A stretch of 64,000 nt of DNA, taken from contig NZ_WHJH01000023.1 of the NCBI RefSeq assembly GCF_011682145.1, forward strand, positions 30,057-94,056, given 5' to 3'. The translations under genes and the position numbers were made by a program. Positions 18,155-28,313 of the stretch are shown here, piece by piece. Every line of letters begins with the position of its first letter. Position 1 is the stretch's first letter. The notes beneath the pieces were generated by a model. It was not told the origin of the DNA. It saw only the letters and a list, made by a program, of their open reading frames with translations, and searched no databases. Source of the DNA: Massilia mucilaginosa. GTDB lineage: Bacteria; Pseudomonadota; Gammaproteobacteria; Burkholderiales; Burkholderiaceae_D.

Positions 18155-20062
18155 TCAGGCCGGACGCTTTGCATCCAGCAACAAAAGATGCGACCAGACC
18201 GTGGCCAGCAGCGACTTGGGCCAATGCGCGCTCGGCACCAGGGCGTAGCCGTCGGCGGCGTCGCGCAGCTCGGCCGCCGCGATTCCGACCGGCATGCCGA
18301 AGTGAGGGGACGCCGGACCTGCACTATGTAGTATGCGCACTTCCAAGCGGGCGGTCGGCAGGGGCCATGCGTGCCAGTCGATCCATGCGGCGTGCGTCCC
18401 GGAACGTTGTCCCTCGCTGTAGCCGGCCTTGCCCAGGATCGCGGCCAGATCGGGTTGCGTCATGCTCAGGCCCGGGGGCGCCAGCAGGCAGTCGCCAGTC
18501 AGCTGCGCCGCCGGGGGCAGGGCGGCCGGGGCGCCGGTCTGGTCGATCAGGGGCGTGAGCAGGTAGTCGGCCAGATGGGAGCGCCATGCTTCGGCCTCGC
18601 CAGCCGCTGCGCCCGCCGGATGCCAGAGGGCGATCCGGGCCTCCGGCGCCAGGGGGAACGGCTTGTCATCGGCATCGATCAGTGAAAAATCCTCGGCGAG
18701 GCCGAAATCCGGCGTCAGGTCGTCGATCAGCTCGCCCATGGCGCAGTTGCGCCGCTGCGCCGCCGCATCCAGCGCCTTGACGGCCGCGTGGATCACCGGG
18801 CCTTTGAGCTTGATCGATTCGGCCGCTTCCATCACGCGCAACAGGGCGTACGGCGTATCGAGCGCGCTCAGCTGCGCGAGGGCGACCACCGCGCGCGGAT
18901 ATTTGCTCTTTTTGCCCCAGGCAAACACGGCCGCACCAAGCGGCTCGGCAATCCGCTCGTCGGCGCCATTCGCCAGCAGCCGCAGCATCGAGCGCAGTTT
19001 GGGTTCGCCCTCGCCGGCGATCCAGGTCTGCACCGCGTGCAGGGCCAGGCGAGCGCGCCGGTCGGCCGAAAGCTGGGCCAGCAGGGCCGCGGCGAGCGGC
19101 GGCAGCGCTTCGTCGCCGGTGGCCGCCAAGTGCAGCGCGGCGCGCGCCGCGTGCCCGGACAAAGGCTGGAACAGCGCCAGTACCTCCGCATGGTCGAGCG
19201 GCTTGATGGCGGCCGACCAGCGTGTGATGCCGGCCGCCTGCGCTTCCAGCTGCGCCAGCGACGGCGCGGCGCCAGCGTCAATCGGAGCCAGTACGGCTGC
19301 CAGCGCACTGGCGGAGGCCGGATCGAGCTCGCCCGCAGCCAGCATGCCGGCCAGCAGCGGCGCGGCGGCCGCCTGGTTCGGGTGGGCCAGCAACAGGTCG
19401 CGGCACGCCAGGCGCAGGTTCTTGTTGCGCACCGTGAACCAGCCCGCCGCGCACATCTCGTCAAGGTCGAGGTGGGCGGACGCGGCGACCACTGCGTCAC
19501 GCACCGCTTTCGAGCTGGTTTTGGCGATCATGGCTCCCAGTTCCGGCAAGATCGCACGCAGCAGGTCCGTTGGCAACAGCGGAATCAGCAGGTCCAGCTT
19601 GCCTGGCTCGGCTGTGAGCAGGAGCGTCGGCTGGCGCGACAGGATCGCGTGCAAGATGCCTTCATAGGCACTGATCGCGCGGCGGCTCTGCGTCATCAAG
19701 GGAAACAACAGGGGGAGCAAGGCTGGGTATTGCTTTTCCCATATCAGGCTGGCAAGGGACGGGCCGAACAGCGCGCCTTGTTCGCGCAGCAGCGTGGCGA
19801 ACAGGGCTGGGTCGGACGTGATCAGCTGGTCCGCAGCCATAAGGAAATCGTCGCACGCTGCCGCGTCGATCGCGTCCAGCACGGTAGCGCCCAGGGCCTT
19901 GCGCAACGCGATATCGCAGTGGGCCATGTAATCCATGACCTCGTGCCCGCGCCCCGCGCGCAGGCGGGCGGCAATCTCGCGCTCGATCACCCAGACGCCG
20001 TCCAGCGTCAGGTCGACATCCATCTCCGCCAGCGGAACGAGGAAGCGATGAGTGTCTTCCAT
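18155..20062 (-). CDS. Shortened DUF4132/MolR-family paralogue
   Basis: A 635-aa member of the YehI/MolR family, paralogous to the next two genes upstream. It matches them through the middle (AAGWFTVRNKNLRLACRDLL, NHAARTALHLAAT-type segments) and the C-terminus (WSHLLLLDAKRPA). It lacks two parts: about 170-200 residues after the N-terminal 60, and about 170 residues between LTPDFGL and AEDFSL. The second gap removes the DUF4132 core present in both paralogues. The joints are in frame and the reading frame is otherwise intact, so it may make a stable shorter partner rather than being a pseudogene. Three bases separate its start from the upstream gene stop. Confidence 0.82.
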   Translation of the reverse strand: MEDTHRFLVPLAEMDVDLTLDGVWVIEREIAARLRAGRGHEVMDYMAHCDIALRKALGATVLDAIDAAACDDFLMAADQLITSDPALFATLLREQGALFGPSLASLIWEKQYPALLPLLFPLMTQSRRAISAYEGILHAILSRQPTLLLTAEPGKLDLLIPLLPTDLLRAILPELGAMIAKTSSKAVRDAVVAASAHLDLDEMCAAGWFTVRNKNLRLACRDLLLAHPNQAAAAPLLAGMLAAGELDPASASALAAVLAPIDAGAAPSLAQLEAQAAGITRWSAAIKPLDHAEVLALFQPLSGHAARAALHLAATGDEALPPLAAALLAQLSADRRARLALHAVQTWIAGEGEPKLRSMLRLLANGADERIAEPLGAAVFAWGKKSKYPRAVVALAQLSALDTPYALLRVMEAAESIKLKGPVIHAAVKALDAAAQRRNCAMGELIDDLTPDFGLAEDFSLIDADDKPFPLAPEARIALWHPAGAAAGEAEAWRSHLADYLLTPLIDQTGAPAALPPAAQLTGDCLLAPPGLSMTQPDLAAILGKAGYSEGQRSGTHAAWIDWHAWPLPTARLEVRILHSAGPASPHFGMPVGIAAAELRDAADGYALVPSAHWPKSLLATVWSHLLLLDAKRPA

Positions 20063-20065
20063 CGG

Positions 20066-22951
20066 TCAGGCGACCCGTTTCGCCTCAAGCAGTTGCAGGT
20101 GCGACCACAAGGTGGCCAGCAGCGCCTTCGGCAGGCTGGCGGGTGCGACCAGCTTGTAGCCGCCGCCGAGGGCGCGCACCGCGATGCCATGCACCTCGAT
20201 CGGGGTGCCGAGATCCATGAACGGCGAACAGAAACCGTTTTCGAGCCGCACTTCCAGCTGGGCCGCAGGCAGCGGCCATTCATGCCAGTCGATGGACGGC
20301 CCATCGCCCACCGGCCCCTGGCGGTAGCCGCACTTGCTGGCAATCGCAGCGTAATGTTCCTGGAACACCTTCAGGGCGGCGGGCGCCAGCAGGCGTTCGG
20401 CCGTCATCGACGCGGCGGGAGGCAGTTCGGCCGGCGCGCCGGTCTGGTCGATCAGGGGCGTGAGTTCGTAATCGGCAAAGTTGCTGCGCCATGCCGCGAT
20501 TTCTCCCGCGCGCGCGGTGGCGGGATGCCACAGGGTGACGTGCGCATCGGGCGGCAAGGTGACTACCTCGTCGTTCGCTTGCAGCAAGGAAAAGTCTTCG
20601 GCGATACGGAAACTGACGCCGGAAGCCCCGTCGGTTTGCCAGATCAGGCTGCGGCCCATGATTTTGAGCAACGGATGATCGAGAAACAGCTGGGTCCAGC
20701 GCGACGCAGTCCAACTCCTGGCGGTCACGAACGCGGCCAGCATGCGCGGCGCCTGGAGCTTGGCGACCGCTTTCAGGCTGGCGGACAGGATCTTGAACTG
20801 GCTGGCCGCCGCTTCCCATGCCTCTTTCAGGCTGTCTTCCTTGTTCGCAGGCAGCGATTTCGAGGCCTTGCCTTTGGCGTCGACCAGGCGCAGGCTCAGG
20901 TCGCCCTGCAACACCACCTGGTAGCTTTGCGCACCGACCGTCAAGGTGATGCCCTGGCCGAGCCCGAAATCCGGGGTCAGCTCGTCGAGCAGGTCGCCCA
21001 GGCTCAGCTTGCGCCGCGCGGCGGCCGCGCGCAAGGCATAGGCGGCGGCGTCGACCACCATGCCCTTCACTTTGCGCGATTCGGAAATCTCCAGCACGCG
21101 GGCCAGCGCGTAGGGTGAATCGATCAGCTCAAGTTGCTCCACTGCCACCACCGCGCGCTGTTTCCTGGTTTTGCCCCAGGCGAATACCGTCGCGCTGAGC
21201 AGGTCGACGATGCGGTCGTCCGCGCCGCTTGCCGCCAGGCGCAGCATCCAGCGCATTTTCGGCTCGCCATCGTTGCCGATCCAGGTTTCGGCCAGGCGCT
21301 GGGACAGGCGCGCCCGGTTCTCGGGCGACAGTTGCGCCAGCAAGTCCGTGGCCAGCGGCGGCAGGGCGTCGCTACTGGTCGCGGCCAGGTGCAGGGCGGT
21401 GCGTGCCGCGTGGTTGGACAGCGGCTGGAACAGGGCCAGGGTCTCGGGATTGTCGACCTGGGCGATGGCGACCGACAGGCGCTTGATGACGGACGCCTCG
21501 AATTCGATCCGCTCCAGTTCGCTCGTAAACGGGCCGGCTGGCGCTGGCGCCCGCGCGGCAACGACCGCCGCCGCGCCGGCCTCGGCCGCCTCCAGGCTGG
21601 CCAGCAGCGGTGCGGCGCCGGCCTTGTCGGGGTGCGCTTGCAGGATGTCCTTGCACACTTTGCGCAGGTTCTTGTTGCGGACCGCCAGCCAGCCGGACCC
21701 GGCAATATCATCGATGGCGAGCTTTTTCGCTGCCTTGACCATGGCCGCGCCGAGCGCTTTCGAGGTGCTCTTGGCGATGACCGTGCCCAGCACCGGCAGC
21801 AGGGTGCGCACGATGTCCGTGGTCAGCAGCGGGATGATTTTTTCCATGCTGGCGCCCGGGATGGTCAGCGCCAGCTCCGGCTGGCCTGACAGCATCGGAC
21901 GCAGGGTGTCGCGATAGCCGTCCAGCGAGTGGTAACTTTCCAATATCGTCGGCAGCAGCGCCGGCAGCAAGCCCGGATGTTGTTTTTGCCAGATCAGGGT
22001 GGCGATCTTGCCCGAAAACAGATAGCTTCTCTCGACCATCAAGGTGGCAAACAGCGCTTGGTTGTCAGCCATGAGCTGATCGATCGCCTTGAGGAAAACC
22101 GCCTGATCGCCTTTGTCGCTGCGGTACAACGTACCCAGTAGTGTTTCCGCCATCGCCCGCCGGAGTTCCGGCGTGGCCTGCGGCCAGCGCCACACGATCA
22201 GCGCGGGATCGCCGATGTCTTGCTGGTGCTTGTCGAAACGCTCCGGGTGTAGATGAAAGAAATCGTGCCAGGCGAGCCAGCGTTCGCGTCGTGGCAGGGC
22301 GTCGCTGCGATGCCTGTGCAGCACGATCGCGTCATCGAAGTAGCGCTCGTGCTGGGATGCGTAGGCGAGCAGGTCCGCAGGATCGCTCAGGCATCGCATC
22401 AGGCGGGTCCGATTGCGGTCGAAGTCCTCCTGCGCTGTGCCGTTCAGCGCGCGCAGTTCCTGGTTCCATGCGAGCAGGCTGAGCGCTTCATCGCGCGGCA
22501 TGCCGTCGTACGGCAGCAGTTCGATGATGTTATCGAGCACGAATGTTGCGGCTTCTTCGAGGCTGCCGGCCCCGCTACCTGCCGCGGCGGCGGCGATCAG
22601 CGTGGTGCAAATCGCGCGCAATTCATGCGAGAACGCGGCGTCGCGCTGCCGCGCATCCGGGTACGGTTCGGGAAACTGGATATGGCGCGGCGCGGTCAGG
22701 CGGAAAAACCGCAGCCACAACTGGCTGCTACGGCGCCAGACGGCGTGTTCCCGCTCGACGTGTACCAGCTGTTTCAGGACGTAGCGGTCGCATTGCTGGA
22801 TGAAGGCGATCACTTCCTGCTCGCGGCCGTTCTCGAAGCGCTCGCCGAGCTCCCTGGCCAGCGCATCTTCGCCGTGGGCTTTGATGCCAATCTCGTTCAA
22901 TGGTTTTGTGGAAAGGAGGGTATCGTTCACGGTCTGTTCTTGTTCGTTCAT
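20066..22951 (-). CDS. DUF4132/MolR-family protein (YehI-like)
   Basis: A 961-aa cytoplasmic protein made of helical HEAT-like repeats, with a DUF4132 region in the C-terminal third. The DUF4132 signature starts at LTPDFGLGQGITL (about residue 640) and continues through KAVAKLQAPRML, LLKIMGRSLIWQ and FRIAEDFSLL to a WHEWPLPAAQLEVRL tail. E. coli YehI/MolR are the named relatives; their molecular role is not established. RBS AGGATC is close before ATG 22951. Only 9 bases separate it from the gene upstream, so it is in the same operon. Confidence 0.85.
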   Translation of the reverse strand: MNEQEQTVNDTLLSTKPLNEIGIKAHGEDALARELGERFENGREQEVIAFIQQCDRYVLKQLVHVEREHAVWRRSSQLWLRFFRLTAPRHIQFPEPYPDARQRDAAFSHELRAICTTLIAAAAAGSGAGSLEEAATFVLDNIIELLPYDGMPRDEALSLLAWNQELRALNGTAQEDFDRNRTRLMRCLSDPADLLAYASQHERYFDDAIVLHRHRSDALPRRERWLAWHDFFHLHPERFDKHQQDIGDPALIVWRWPQATPELRRAMAETLLGTLYRSDKGDQAVFLKAIDQLMADNQALFATLMVERSYLFSGKIATLIWQKQHPGLLPALLPTILESYHSLDGYRDTLRPMLSGQPELALTIPGASMEKIIPLLTTDIVRTLLPVLGTVIAKSTSKALGAAMVKAAKKLAIDDIAGSGWLAVRNKNLRKVCKDILQAHPDKAGAAPLLASLEAAEAGAAAVVAARAPAPAGPFTSELERIEFEASVIKRLSVAIAQVDNPETLALFQPLSNHAARTALHLAATSSDALPPLATDLLAQLSPENRARLSQRLAETWIGNDGEPKMRWMLRLAASGADDRIVDLLSATVFAWGKTRKQRAVVAVEQLELIDSPYALARVLEISESRKVKGMVVDAAAYALRAAAARRKLSLGDLLDELTPDFGLGQGITLTVGAQSYQVVLQGDLSLRLVDAKGKASKSLPANKEDSLKEAWEAAASQFKILSASLKAVAKLQAPRMLAAFVTARSWTASRWTQLFLDHPLLKIMGRSLIWQTDGASGVSFRIAEDFSLLQANDEVVTLPPDAHVTLWHPATARAGEIAAWRSNFADYELTPLIDQTGAPAELPPAASMTAERLLAPAALKVFQEHYAAIASKCGYRQGPVGDGPSIDWHEWPLPAAQLEVRLENGFCSPFMDLGTPIEVHGIAVRALGGGYKLVAPASLPKALLATLWSHLQLLEAKRVA

Positions 22952-22960
22952 GATCCTGGT

Positions 22961-25825
22961 CTATTGGTTGCGCTTGGCGTCAAGTAATTGTAAATGCGAC
23001 CACAAGGTGGCCAGCAGGGGCGCGGGCAGGCTGGCCGGCGGCACGGCCGCGCCGGTGCCGGTGTTCCATATCCGGATCCCGCGGACCTCGATCGGCTTGC
23101 CGAGTTCCATCATCGGCGAGCAGTAACCGTTTTCCAGATGCACCGCCAGCTGCGCCGCCGGCAGATGCCATTCGTGCCAGTCGATCGACGGCCCGTCGTT
23201 CACCGGCCCCTTGCGGTAGCCGCAGCGGGTCAGGGTCGCCGCCAGCTGTTCCTGCACCACGCTCAGGCCGGCCGGCGCCAGCACGTGCTCGGCGCTCATC
23301 GATGCCTCGGGCGGCAGGGCAGCCGGCGCGCCGATCTGGTCGATCAGGGCCACGATCTCGTAGTCGGCAAAATTGCTGCGCCAGGCCTCCGCTTCACCAG
23401 CGCGCGCGCTGGCCGGATGCCACAGGCTGAGCTGTGCATCGGGCGGCAAGGCGAGCACCTCGTCGTTGGCTTGCAGCAGCGAAAAGTCCTCGGCGATGCG
23501 AAAACTGCGCGCATGCTCGCCCTGGATTTGCCAGATCAGGCTGCGGCCCATGATCTTGAGCACCGCGTGATCGAGAAACAGCTGGGTCCAACGCGCCGCG
23601 CTCCAGGTCTTGGCGGTGACCAGGGCGGCCAGCATGCGCGGCGCTTGCAGTTTAGCCACCGCTTTCAGGCTGGCGCTGATCGTCTTGAACTGGCTGCTCG
23701 CCATGTCCCAGGCCTCGCGCGTGGCGTCATCCTTGTTCGCTGGCAGGGTTTTCGACACCTTGCCCTTGGCGTCGACCAGGCGCAGGCACAGGTCGCCCTG
23801 GAGGACGATGCGGTAACTGGCGTCGCCGACCGTGAGCGAGATGCCCTGGCCGAGGCCGAAGTCCGGGGTCAGCTCGTCGAGCAGTTCGGCCAGGGCCAGC
23901 TTGCGCCGCGCGGCTGCCGCTTTGAGCGCATCGAGCGCCGCCTCGGGGATCATGCCCCTGACCTTTTTCGACTCCGAAATTTCCAGCACCCGCGCCAGCG
24001 CATACAGCGAATCGATGCCCGCCAGTTGCTCCACGGCGATCACGGCGCGCTGCTTGCGCGTCTTGGCCCAGCTGAACACCGTCTCGCTGAGCAGGTCGAC
24101 GATGCGGTCGTCCGCGCCTTCGACGGCCAGTTGCAGTACAAAGCGCAGCTTGGGATTGCCCTCGCTGCCAATCCACACTTGCACCAGATGCAGCGCCAGG
24201 CGCGCGCGCGCTTCGGCCGGCAGTTGCGCCAGCAGGGCCCCGGCCAGCGGCGGCAAGCCGTCGTCGCCGGTCGCGGCCAGGTGCAGCGCGGCGCGCGCCG
24301 CGTGTTCGGACAGCGGCTGGAACATCGCCAGCAGTTCCGGATTGTCGAGCGGCTTGATGGCGGCCGACCAGCGCTTGATGCCGGTCGCCTGCGTTTCCAG
24401 GCGCGCCAGTGCGGCCTCGCCCGTCTGGGGCTCGGCGGACGGCGTGCCCCGGGCCAGGTGCGCCTCCACCGAACTTGCCGTTGCCGCGTCGAGCTGGCCG
24501 GCGGCGAGCATGGCCGCCAGCAGGGGGCTGGCGCTGGCCTGGTCCGGATGGGCAATGAGCAGGTCCTTGCAGGCCAGGCGCAGGTTTTTGTTGCGTACGT
24601 TCAGCCAGCCGGCTTGGACGATATCGGCGATGGCCAGCGTTTTGGCCGCCTCGGCGATGGCTTCGCGCAGCGATTTCGAGGTACTTTTGCCGATCAGGGT
24701 GCCCACGTCCGGCAGCACAGTGCGCAGCAGCTCCGCGCCCAGCAGCGGGATCAGCTGGTCCAGGTTGGCCGCTACCGCGCTTTGCATCAGATCGGGCCTG
24801 CTGGAGAGCATCTCCAGCACCAGCTCGCGGTATTGCCCCACCGAATCGCGGGACCCCGTCATCAATGGCATGAGAATAGCCACCAGGCCGGGGTATTGGC
24901 GTTGCCAGATCAGGGTGGCGGTGGCCAGGTTGAAGTTGTAGGGCCGCTCGCGCAGCGCGATGCCGATGAAGGCTTCATCGGTGCGCACCAGTTGATCGAT
25001 GGTCTCGGCGACACACGCCTGGTCGGCGCCGTCATACCAGCGCATCATCTGCAGCAGGCTGGCGAGCATGTCTTCGCGCAGTGTGGGCGGGGCGGCGTCC
25101 CAGCGCCGCAGGATCAGCGCCGGATCGCCGAGTGCGCTGTGATGGCGGTCGATGTACTCCGGGTATTGCTGGAAGAAATCGTGCCACGGCAACCAGCGCG
25201 TGCGCAGGTCGCCCGCTGGCGCGCGGTCCTTGAAGACCTGCAGCGCCGTCTCGAAGTAGCGCTCAGCCGTGGCGGACAGGGCGATCAGGTCCGCCGTGTC
25301 GTCCAGGGTCCGGACCAGGTGGTGGACGCTGTTGTAGCCCTGGCCATCGGTCCAGCCCGCGGCACGGCTCAGGGCCAGGTTCCATTCCAGCAGATTGAAC
25401 ACGCGCTTGCGCGGGATGCCGGGATACGCCAGGCGGTCGATAATATTGCGCATGACGAAAATGAGGGCATCCTTGCGGGCGCCGGTGCCGGCCAGGTACT
25501 GCTCGGCCAGCTCGCACAATTCGCGCGAAAAGGCTTCGTTGCGCTGCCTGCCAGCCTCCCATGCTTCGCGCAGCAGAACGCCGCGCGGCACGGTCACCCG
25601 CGCCAGCGCCAGCCAAATCGCCGCATCGGTTTCCCACGCAAGATCGCCGCTTGCATACCCCAGCTGATTCAAGACCGATTCGTCGCATTCCCTCAAGAAA
25701 TCGACGACTTCCTGTTCGCGCCCATTCTTCAGGCGCAGGCTGATTTCGCCGGCCAGGACGTCGCGGTTGGCATAGCTGCCGTCGATCTCGGCGAGCGGGG
25801 TTGCGGAGAGTGGCGTATCGGTCAT
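22961..25825 (-). CDS. DUF4132/MolR-family protein (YehI-like), first gene of operon
   Basis: A 954-aa paralogue of the 961-aa gene that follows it, very similar across the DUF4132 region (LTPDFGLGQGISLTVGD, KAVAKLQAPRMLAALV, VLKIMGRSLIWQ, FRIAEDFSLLQAND) and ending WSHLQLLDAKRNQ. The frame is open to 25912, but the ATG at 25825 (MTDTPLSATPLAEID) aligns with the start of the paralogue and is preferred. It appears to be the promoter-proximal cistron of the eight-gene minus-strand operon ending at 11653. Tandem duplication is the simplest origin of the three copies. Confidence 0.83.
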   Translation of the reverse strand: MTDTPLSATPLAEIDGSYANRDVLAGEISLRLKNGREQEVVDFLRECDESVLNQLGYASGDLAWETDAAIWLALARVTVPRGVLLREAWEAGRQRNEAFSRELCELAEQYLAGTGARKDALIFVMRNIIDRLAYPGIPRKRVFNLLEWNLALSRAAGWTDGQGYNSVHHLVRTLDDTADLIALSATAERYFETALQVFKDRAPAGDLRTRWLPWHDFFQQYPEYIDRHHSALGDPALILRRWDAAPPTLREDMLASLLQMMRWYDGADQACVAETIDQLVRTDEAFIGIALRERPYNFNLATATLIWQRQYPGLVAILMPLMTGSRDSVGQYRELVLEMLSSRPDLMQSAVAANLDQLIPLLGAELLRTVLPDVGTLIGKSTSKSLREAIAEAAKTLAIADIVQAGWLNVRNKNLRLACKDLLIAHPDQASASPLLAAMLAAGQLDAATASSVEAHLARGTPSAEPQTGEAALARLETQATGIKRWSAAIKPLDNPELLAMFQPLSEHAARAALHLAATGDDGLPPLAGALLAQLPAEARARLALHLVQVWIGSEGNPKLRFVLQLAVEGADDRIVDLLSETVFSWAKTRKQRAVIAVEQLAGIDSLYALARVLEISESKKVRGMIPEAALDALKAAAARRKLALAELLDELTPDFGLGQGISLTVGDASYRIVLQGDLCLRLVDAKGKVSKTLPANKDDATREAWDMASSQFKTISASLKAVAKLQAPRMLAALVTAKTWSAARWTQLFLDHAVLKIMGRSLIWQIQGEHARSFRIAEDFSLLQANDEVLALPPDAQLSLWHPASARAGEAEAWRSNFADYEIVALIDQIGAPAALPPEASMSAEHVLAPAGLSVVQEQLAATLTRCGYRKGPVNDGPSIDWHEWHLPAAQLAVHLENGYCSPMMELGKPIEVRGIRIWNTGTGAAVPPASLPAPLLATLWSHLQLLDAKRNQ

Positions 25826-25974
25826 GGAAGCTTTCGGTTCAGTGGGCGGGGCGCCGCCCAGGACATGAAAAATGGAATTGTAGCAGTTGAGAAACTTGCT
25901 GTGATTACACATTTGAAGTTCTGCCAGGCGCGTACCCGAGCGGGCGTCGGGCTGCGCCTGGACTGGCTGGCGGC

Positions 25975-27159
25975 CTATTTGACCGCGGCCAGGATGGTGC
26001 GGTCGAGCACGTCGAAGGGAAATGCGGCCTTGCTCAGGTTGTAATTCTCGCCGGTGAACACGGCGACGATCTCGAGTGCCGGGACGATCATGATGAACTG
26101 GCCGCCGTTGCCGTCGGCGTAGATGACGTCATAGGATGTACCTTTGACTGTCTCTACACTGCGCCACCACAAGTAGCCGTAACCATTGCGTTGCGGCAGG
26201 CTGGCAAACTGCGTGTGCTGGCGCGTCGATTCGGCGATCCACGCCGCCGATACCAGCTGCTTGCCATTCCACTGTCCCTTTTGCAAGACCAGTTGGCCGA
26301 GCCTGGCCATGTCGCGCGGGCGCAGCTGGATATGGCCGCCGGTGTCGGTCTGGGCGCCGTTGTCGAACGAGGCCCACCTGGCGCTCTTGATGTTCAGCGG
26401 GCCGAACAGGAATTCGTCGGCGAACGCCGGAATCGGCTTCTTGCTGGCCACGGCGATCACGCGGCCCAGCGCGACCGGATTGCCGGTGCAGTAGCGCGTC
26501 ACGCTGCCGGGCGCGGCGTTCGCCTGGATGCCGGTGTAGAAACGCAGCCAGTCGGTCTGCTGGTACATCTTGTCTTCGTGGCCGGGCGAACTGGCGCTCC
26601 AGTCATTGCAGTCGAGCCCGCTGCGCATGGTGAGCAGGTCGTCGAGCTTGGGGCCGAGCCGGAACGCCGGCGCGTTAGGATACAGGGGGGCAAGGTAGCT
26701 GCCCAGCGTATCGCTCACGGCGCCGACCACGCGCTGGTCAATCGCCACCCCCATCATCAGCGAGGTGATACTTTTGGTCGCCGAACGGAGGTCGTGCAGG
26801 GTGTCCTTGTCGTAGCCGTTCCAGTAATGTTCCAGCACCGGCTTGCCGTAGCGCGTGACCAGCATGCTCGACATGCCATGGCTGGCGGCGTCGGGCAGCT
26901 TGGCGACGCCATCGGCCAGCACGGCCCCGTCCATGCCGACCTCGGCGGCGGGGACCAGGGTCCAGTTGTCGCCCGGGTTGGGCGCGACCCGGACCCTGGT
27001 ATCGGCATTGTTGCCGTTCGTGCCGCCGGGATTGCTTTTGCCGCCATCGCCGCCGCCGCAGCCGCTCATGGCGGCGACCATGGCCAGCAGGCAGGCGAGG
27101 GCGCCGGTGGAGCACGCAGGCGGGCGCGGGGACAAGCGTTTGGACTGGGTATTGTTCAA
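25975..27159 (-). CDS. Serine hydrolase of the beta-lactamase family, probable lipoprotein
   Basis: A 394-aa penicillin-binding-protein-like hydrolase (class C beta-lactamase/esterase fold). The N-terminus has a signal peptide ending in a lipobox-like AAMSGC, then a Gly/Asn/Asp-rich linker, suggesting a lipoprotein. The catalytic SxxK is in RSATKSITSL (about residue 128). The second motif is probably the Tyr of VTRYCTGNP, and the KTG-equivalent is DGNGGQ near residue 350. It is likely active in the periplasm on a D-amino-acid peptide or ester; the substrate is unknown. Its start is followed by an AT-rich upstream region (27160-27260). Confidence 0.88.
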   Translation of the reverse strand: MNNTQSKRLSPRPPACSTGALACLLAMVAAMSGCGGGDGGKSNPGGTNGNNADTRVRVAPNPGDNWTLVPAAEVGMDGAVLADGVAKLPDAASHGMSSMLVTRYGKPVLEHYWNGYDKDTLHDLRSATKSITSLMMGVAIDQRVVGAVSDTLGSYLAPLYPNAPAFRLGPKLDDLLTMRSGLDCNDWSASSPGHEDKMYQQTDWLRFYTGIQANAAPGSVTRYCTGNPVALGRVIAVASKKPIPAFADEFLFGPLNIKSARWASFDNGAQTDTGGHIQLRPRDMARLGQLVLQKGQWNGKQLVSAAWIAESTRQHTQFASLPQRNGYGYLWWRSVETVKGTSYDVIYADGNGGQFIMIVPALEIVAVFTGENYNLSKAAFPFDVLDRTILAAVK

Positions 27160-27376
27160 AGTATCTCCATGTAATTATCGGCTTGTCTTTACAGCGACAA
27201 GGGCCCCAATTACATCACACGTACGATACTTCCGGTAATCAATATTTCTTTCGATAACATTGCGTTGCGGTCAAGGCGCGCCGCAGCGGACGCCGCACGC
27301 CGGGCTGGCGGCTTCGAGCGAGGGATCGGCCGGGCGCAGGTCGCAGCCATGCGGCCCGGTGGCGGGCCAGAGAGCG

Positions 27377-28180
27377 TCAATCCCACTGAGGTGCCAGCCC
27401 GGCAGGACTGACTTCGCGCCCGTTGCGCTCCAGCGAGGCAATCCGGGCCATGTCGTCCGCGCTCAAACGCATTGCCTGTGCCTTCAGGTTGCTGGCCAGA
27501 TTCTCACGCCGGGTTGACGACGGGATCACGGCATAGCCAAGTTGCAGTGCCCACGCCAGCGCTACCTGGGCCGGCGTGGCCTGGTGGCCGCTGGCGATTT
27601 CCATGATCACCGGGTCGCTCAGCACCTTGCCGTAGGCGAGCGTCATGTAGGACGTGACGGGAATGCGCTGTTCCCGCAGCCAGGCGACGAGTGTGCGGTT
27701 TTGCAGGTAGGGACTCAGTTCGATCTGGTTGGTGGCGATGGCGTCCTTGCCGACGGCGCCGATGGCCAGCCCGGTATCGGCGATATTGAAGTTGGAAACG
27801 CCGATCAGGTGCGTCAGCCCTTGCTGGCGGGCGCGCGCCAGGGTCGTTACGGCCGCCTCGACCGATACGCCTTTGCCTAGCGCCGGCCAGTGGATCAGGG
27901 TCAGGTCGACCGCGTCCAGACGTAGTTTGTCCAGGCTTTCTTGCAGGCTGGGGACTAGTTTGTCGTCGGCGTAGTTGTCGACCCAGATCTTGGTGGTGAT
28001 GAACAGCTCGCTGCGCGGCACACCGGATTCGGCGATCGCCTGGCCGACCTCGGCTTCATTGCCGTAGATTTGCGCGGTATCGATGGCGCGGTAGCCCAGT
28101 TCGAGCGCGTTGCGCACCGAATCGATGACAACTTGCCCTTGCAGGCGAAAGGTGCCGGCGCCAAAAGTCGGAATGCTCAT
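27377..28180 (-). CDS. dkgB: Aldo/keto reductase, DkgB type
   Basis: A 267-aa NADPH-dependent reductase with the TIM-barrel aldo/keto-reductase tetrad: Asp and Tyr in [11 protein letters not shown], Lys in FITTKIW and His in LTLIHWP. The NADPH-binding end reads [15 protein letters not shown]. The opening [16 protein letters not shown] matches 2,5-diketo-D-gluconate reductase B/methylglyoxal reductase (DkgB). The frame is open to 28588, but ATG 28180 has AGGACATTCAC before it. It follows the ATC-hydrolase-like gene on the same strand after 133 bases. Confidence 0.9.
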   Translation of the reverse strand: MSIPTFGAGTFRLQGQVVIDSVRNALELGYRAIDTAQIYGNEAEVGQAIAESGVPRSELFITTKIWVDNYADDKLVPSLQESLDKLRLDAVDLTLIHWPALGKGVSVEAAVTTLARARQQGLTHLIGVSNFNIADTGLAIGAVGKDAIATNQIELSPYLQNRTLVAWLREQRIPVTSYMTLAYGKVLSDPVIMEIASGHQATPAQVALAWALQLGYAVIPSSTRRENLASNLKAQAMRLSADDMARIASLERNGREVSPAGLAPQWD

Positions 28181-28313
28181 GTGAATGTCCTGGTTCGTGT
28201 TGAAAGTCGATCCAGTATGGGCCGAAGCGGGTTGCTGAAACAGTGGCGGGTGGACACAAGATCTGTGCTTCCAGGTCAAATGTGGGTGCTCCAAAGGTCC
28301 TTTCCACGCTTGA

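Noticed and set aside
22994..26044. 1016-codon open frame on the plus strand opposite the DUF4132 gene
   Set aside because: Antisense shadow of a high-GC gene: Arg/Gln/His/Gly-rich with no domain, no RBS, and the minus-strand gene is well supported by its paralogues.
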